Below, piece after piece: positions 6,328 to 8,423 of a stretch of DNA of 8,423 nt. The stretch comes from Prevotella sp. UBA3208 (lineage in GTDB: Bacteria > Bacteroidota > Bacteroidia > Bacteroidales > Bacteroidaceae): positions 1 through 8,423 of the forward strand of contig DEWO01000101.1 in assembly GCA_002363695.1 (NCBI GenBank), written 5' to 3'. Position numbers and translations under genes: made by a program. The notes under the pieces are model-generated. The model was given only the letters and a program-made list of their open reading frames with translations, was not told the origin of the DNA and ran no database searches. Position 1 is the first letter of the stretch. Every line of letters starts with the position of its first letter.

Positions 6328-6353
6328 CAACAAATGTTAAATCTCGGATATCC

Positions 6354-6384
6354 TTGGATATTTGGGGAAATAGTCGTATCTTTG
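6354..6384 (+). promoter_or_regulatory. Bacteroidota promoter for the antitoxin-like ORF
   Basis: TTG (6354-6356) is followed by 20 nt and TATCTTTG (6377-6384), matching the TTTG/TAnnTTTG consensus with normal spacing. The ATG of the small ORF follows about 25 bp downstream. Confidence 0.7.
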
Positions 6385-6408
6385 CAGCGGTTATAAAAAC
6401 AGTTGCGT

Positions 6409-6558
6409 ATGTATAAGGAAATAAACGACGATGACAAATCTCTGTTTGAGGCCAACGGCCAGGCAACAGAGCCCCAAGGCAATATGACGCTTGAGGAAGC
6501 CTACGACTTCGTGATGGATAAAGTCCGTGCAATCTATGATATGAAAGATGCAATTTAA
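6409..6558 (+). CDS. Small antitoxin-like protein of a decayed TA pair
   Basis: A 49-codon ORF starting MYKEINDDDKSLFEANG and ending in a predicted amphipathic helix (LEEAYDFVMDKVRAIYDMKDAI). It is acidic, with a probably disordered N-terminal half and a helical C-terminal half, which suits a small toxin-neutralising peptide. Support for expression comes from the consensus promoter 25 bp upstream. Its last 11 bp overlap the start of a RelE/ParE-like toxin remnant, the classic order of an antitoxin-toxin operon. I do not recognise a named antitoxin family, and no DNA-binding domain is visible in so short a chain. It appears intact while its partner is broken. Confidence 0.6.
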   Translation: MYKEINDDDKSLFEANGQATEPQGNMTLEEAYDFVMDKVRAIYDMKDAI

Positions 6559-6686
6559 CTATACCATCACCCCAAAGGCTGTCGGCCAAATCACGCAGTT
6601 CTATTGCAACGTAGCCTTGATATACCGTAGAGGGTAATAACATCATCATCCATGATGCCTGCCATGCGCAGAATATGCACGAATAG
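6548..6686 (+). pseudogene. RelE/ParE-like toxin remnant, deleted and frameshifted
   Basis: The frame from ATG 6548 reads MQFNYTITPKAVGQITQFYC and stops at 6637 after 29 residues; this looks like the first strand and helix of a ParE/RelE-fold toxin. A different frame (6630-6686) continues EGNNIIIHDACHAQNMHE-stop, which looks like the last strand and tail of such a toxin (compare typical endings ...YRIEGN...DACHAQNMH). The middle, about 50 residues, is missing. At the joint CGT-AGAG-GGT, 2 bases appear lost relative to an in-frame Tyr-Arg-Ile-Glu-Gly. The toxin is therefore almost certainly inactive. The family link rests on my recollection of Bacteroidales toxins and is the weak point. Confidence 0.55.
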
Positions 6687-6735
6687 GCCACACATCATTC
6701 CACTATCCCCACCTCCCGCCCCCCGAGAGACTTTA

Positions 6736-6769
6736 TCCGCCGAGGCTGCCGCAGCGCAGCCCCGGCGGA
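6736..6769 (+). terminator. GC-rich hairpin after the TA remnant, possible terminator
   Basis: TCCGCCG (6736-6742) pairs with CGGCGGA (6763-6769), and an inner GCTG/CAGC stem lies across a small AG/CC internal loop. Only a short T-run (TTTT in TCCGTTTTGT) follows, so intrinsic termination is plausible but weak. A second stem, GTCGG (6781-6785) with CCGAC (6790-6794), comes just after it. Confidence 0.4.
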
Positions 6770-6887
6770 ATCCGTTTTGTGTCGGCGAGCCGACGGGCGG
6801 CGGATGATATGAATAGATGATAATGTGAGTTAATAACAAACGATGTGTAACAATTATAATATGTCTAACAATCTAAATTAAACGACA

Positions 6888-8423
6888 ATGAGAAAGAACA
6901 GACTGCTTTCCCTGTTGCTGATGGCCGCGATGCTGGCCACGACAGCCATGTTCACCGCGTGCTCCTCTGACGATGACGCGCCGGAGAAAGACCCGAACGT
7001 GATCATTGCCGGTGAGAACGACCCGCTGGGGCAGCCCATCGGACTGGTGTACACCGACTTCCTGACCCCTAACGACGTGACCCACAATGCCGACACCACC
7101 CAGCTGAGCATCAGCAAGGCGCTGGCCGACAAGAAGGGCATCACCAACTTCGTGAACCGCCCCATGGGTATCTGGGATGACCAGCAGCACCGTTCCTACC
7201 TGCGCCGCGCCACGGAGCAGCGCCTCGTGGGCGACCGCTACGTGCTGAAGGTGGTGCGCTCGTCGGTTGCCGAGGTAATCAACGGCCAGGAGGTGCAACT
7301 CAACACCCACCTCTACTACAACCCCACGCGCATGGTGTCCCGCGGCGGACTGACGAGGGCATCGATGGGCGACCCCGAGGCTGACAAGTACGTGGACGAC
7401 AACAACGTGATCCACCCCGCAGCCATCACCCTGTGCACCAAGCCCAACAGCGGCGCCAACTCCGCAGACCTCGACCTGAGCCAGGCGGGCAGGCGCACCA
7501 TCACCATCGAGGATATGTTCAACGGCAAGACCGACGGCGCGAACAGTTGGTTCAGCGACCTTTGGGACGACATTGTGGATACCTTCGAGGATGCCTGGGA
7601 TGCCATTGTTGATGCAACGTCGTACGACTGGGACCCCCACAACAATTGGAGCCTGCTGAAGTCGAAGACCACGATTTCCAGCGACGTGAAGTTCAACTGC
7701 GGCAAGGAGTCGGGCGATACCATCACCCTGCGCCTGCGCTGCCCCATCGAGTTCAACCTCGACTACACGCTCAACATCGACTCCCACGGCAGCATCGAGA
7801 CGGCATTCGTGCCCGTGCTCGACTACCTGGAGACCTACGTCGAAGGCTACCTCGAAGTCAATCCGCAGGCGCGCATCGGATTCTCCAAGAAGGTCACCCT
7901 GCCCGAGGACAAGCAGCGCATCGACCTCTTCAAGTTCTCAGGCATCGGCTTCACCTTCATGCTCGGCCCCGTGCCCCTGACCGTCGACATCGACCCGAGA
8001 GTCTATCTGAAGTTCACCTCGACGCTCATGGGCAATGCCTACCTCGGCGTGCAGTACGACATCGCCACCAAGTTCAAGGCCGGCTTTCGGTACAGCAACG
8101 GCAGCCTGAGCGGCATCGCCGAGGGTGAGAAGGTGAAGGACGAGTTCAGCTTCATCAACCCGAAGGCCGAACTCGAACTCAAAGCCGGCGTGGGACTCTT
8201 CTTCGGCTGCGACATCGTCATCGAGAAAATCGGAGGCCCCACGTTCACCGTCGGCCCGCAGGTGAACATCACTGGCAAGCTGAGCTACCAGATGGGCGAC
8301 GACCGCATCAACGCCTCCATCGAGGGCAAGGCGGGTGTCGGCGGCGAGATAGGAGCCGTGCTCAAGGTCTTCGGCTACCAGATAGCCGACTGGCGCACCT
8401 ACTTCGACATCGGCCCGCAATGG
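6888..8423 (+). CDS. Surface-lipoprotein candidate of unknown function, 3' end outside window
   Basis: The frame is open from ATG 6888 to the window end (512 codons, no stop), so the C-terminus is not seen. A hydrophobic signal peptide runs into a lipobox MFTA-Cys25. The next residues, SSDDD, match the acidic lipoprotein export signal that sends Bacteroidota lipoproteins to the cell surface. After an N-terminal domain (about 35-210) comes a Trp/Asp-rich segment (residues 221-248) built of an 11-residue repeat. The rest (about 255-512) is rich in long beta strands with Gly-Pro turns (SGIGFTFMLGPVPLTVDIDP, GGPTFTVGPQVNITGKLSY), suggesting a beta-sandwich, solenoid or barrel-like domain. I do not recognise the family. 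No TAnnTTTG box is visible in the roughly 90 bp of AT-rich leader. GC content, especially at third positions, is higher than in the flanking non-coding DNA. Long open frames on the opposite strand here are shadows of this bias. Confidence 0.85.
   Translation, partial: MRKNRLLSLLLMAAMLATTAMFTACSSDDDAPEKDPNVIIAGENDPLGQPIGLVYTDFLTPNDVTHNADTTQLSISKALADKKGITNFVNRPMGIWDDQQHRSYLRRATEQRLVGDRYVLKVVRSSVAEVINGQEVQLNTHLYYNPTRMVSRGGLTRASMGDPEADKYVDDNNVIHPAAITLCTKPNSGANSADLDLSQAGRRTITIEDMFNGKTDGANSWFSDLWDDIVDTFEDAWDAIVDATSYDWDPHNNWSLLKSKTTISSDVKFNCGKESGDTITLRLRCPIEFNLDYTLNIDSHGSIETAFVPVLDYLETYVEGYLEVNPQARIGFSKKVTLPEDKQRIDLFKFSGIGFTFMLGPVPLTVDIDPRVYLKFTSTLMGNAYLGVQYDIATKFKAGFRYSNGSLSGIAEGEKVKDEFSFINPKAELELKAGVGLFFGCDIVIEKIGGPTFTVGPQVNITGKLSYQMGDDRINASIEGKAGVGGEIGAVLKVFGYQIADWRTYFDIGPQW
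7557..7622 (+). repeat. Tandem 33-bp coding repeat (11-residue Trp/Asp units)
   Basis: Within the lipoprotein, DLWDDIVDTFE (7557-7589) is followed directly by DAWDAIVDATS (7590-7622). A partial third unit, YDWD, comes next. Trp226, Trp237 and Trp248 are spaced exactly 11 residues apart, and TGG-GAY and ATT-GTN-GAT codons recur, so the units look duplicated at DNA level. Confidence 0.75.

Larger units (their letters stand above)
5882..6353. other. Non-coding stretch with hairpin-forming segments
   Basis: I find no gene I can support here. The left part (5882-6100) is AT-rich and holds a perfect 7-bp inverted repeat (5952-5978), a GGCAGTTAC direct repeat at 5942-5950 and 6004-6012, and a 6-bp stem with 7-nt loop (GGGATT 6047-6052, AATCCC 6060-6065). 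The right part (about 6110-6330) is GC-rich with several inverted repeats. Open frames on both strands there have Arg/Ala/Leu-rich composition with no domain, signal or sensible start, so I read them as chance frames in a structured sequence. Confidence 0.6.

Noticed and set aside
6154..6396. An 80-codon open frame on the plus strand
   Set aside because: It covers the nested hairpin and the -33/-7 promoter boxes of the downstream ORF, has no upstream promoter of its own and shows no domain.
6149..6691. A 180-codon open frame on the minus strand across the non-coding stretch
   Set aside because: It runs antisense to the promoter, antitoxin-like ORF and toxin remnant and through the hairpin-rich element. 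It has no recognisable domain, and its composition looks like a chance frame in GC-rich structured DNA.
6873..7787. A 304-codon open frame on the minus strand
   Set aside because: It is the complement of the lipoprotein gene. The Val/His/Gly/Ala-rich product is typical of antisense frames in genes with high third-position GC; the plus-strand frame has a lipobox and export signal.

Overview
The window looks like a chromosomal segment of a Bacteroidales bacterium, most likely Prevotellaceae (Prevotella or a relative). Four kinds of evidence point there. Three promoters match the Bacteroidota form (TTTG-like -33 box, about 20 nt, TAnnTTTG -7 box). A small secreted protein ends in a domain resembling a type IX secretion sorting domain. 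A lipoprotein carries an SDDD-type export signal after its lipobox cysteine. Purine-rich Shine-Dalgarno sites are generally absent. The genus is an inference from style; no rRNA or other marker is present.

Positions 1-5880 are all read from the minus strand, so read them right to left. A promoter at about 5811-5842 drives a small secreted protein (5385-5771). Its stop codon overlaps the start of a 648-residue secreted beta-helix protein of the Cthe_2159-like carbohydrate-binding family (3442-5388). After a 104-bp gap holding a second promoter (3369-3400) come a VTC-domain polyphosphate-polymerase-like protein (2591-3337), a DUF4956 membrane protein (1888-2571), a DUF2490 outer-membrane beta-barrel (1152-1901) and a LytS-type sensor histidine kinase (4-1110). 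The kinase reading frame stops exactly where the ATP-binding GIGL motif is expected, 3 bases from the window edge. VTC, DUF4956 and Cthe_2159-like proteins are known genomic partners, so this is probably one cell-envelope or anionic-polymer system.

The most striking observation is regulatory. Both minus-strand promoters carry the same pair of 10-bp direct repeats (GTTCG[C/T]TGAA) with a 21-bp period. The second repeat ends exactly 4 bp before the -33 box, and the -33 and -7 boxes are 20 bp apart in both. A tandem repeat of this period fits a LytTR-type response regulator, the usual partner of LytS-type kinases such as the one encoded at the end of this cluster. The two transcription units therefore look like one regulon, possibly with self-regulation.

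Positions 5882-6408 contain no convincing gene. They hold an inverted repeat (5952-5978), a GC-rich segment with several hairpins (about 6110-6330) and a plus-strand promoter (6354-6384). That promoter leads into a small decayed toxin-antitoxin module: an intact 49-residue antitoxin-like ORF (6409-6558) and an overlapping RelE/ParE-like toxin remnant (6548-6686) with an internal deletion and a frameshift. GC-rich hairpins follow (6736-6794).

From 6888 to the right edge a plus-strand gene encodes a surface-lipoprotein candidate of unknown function. It is open at the window end (512 codons visible) and carries an unusual tandem 11-residue Trp/Asp repeat.
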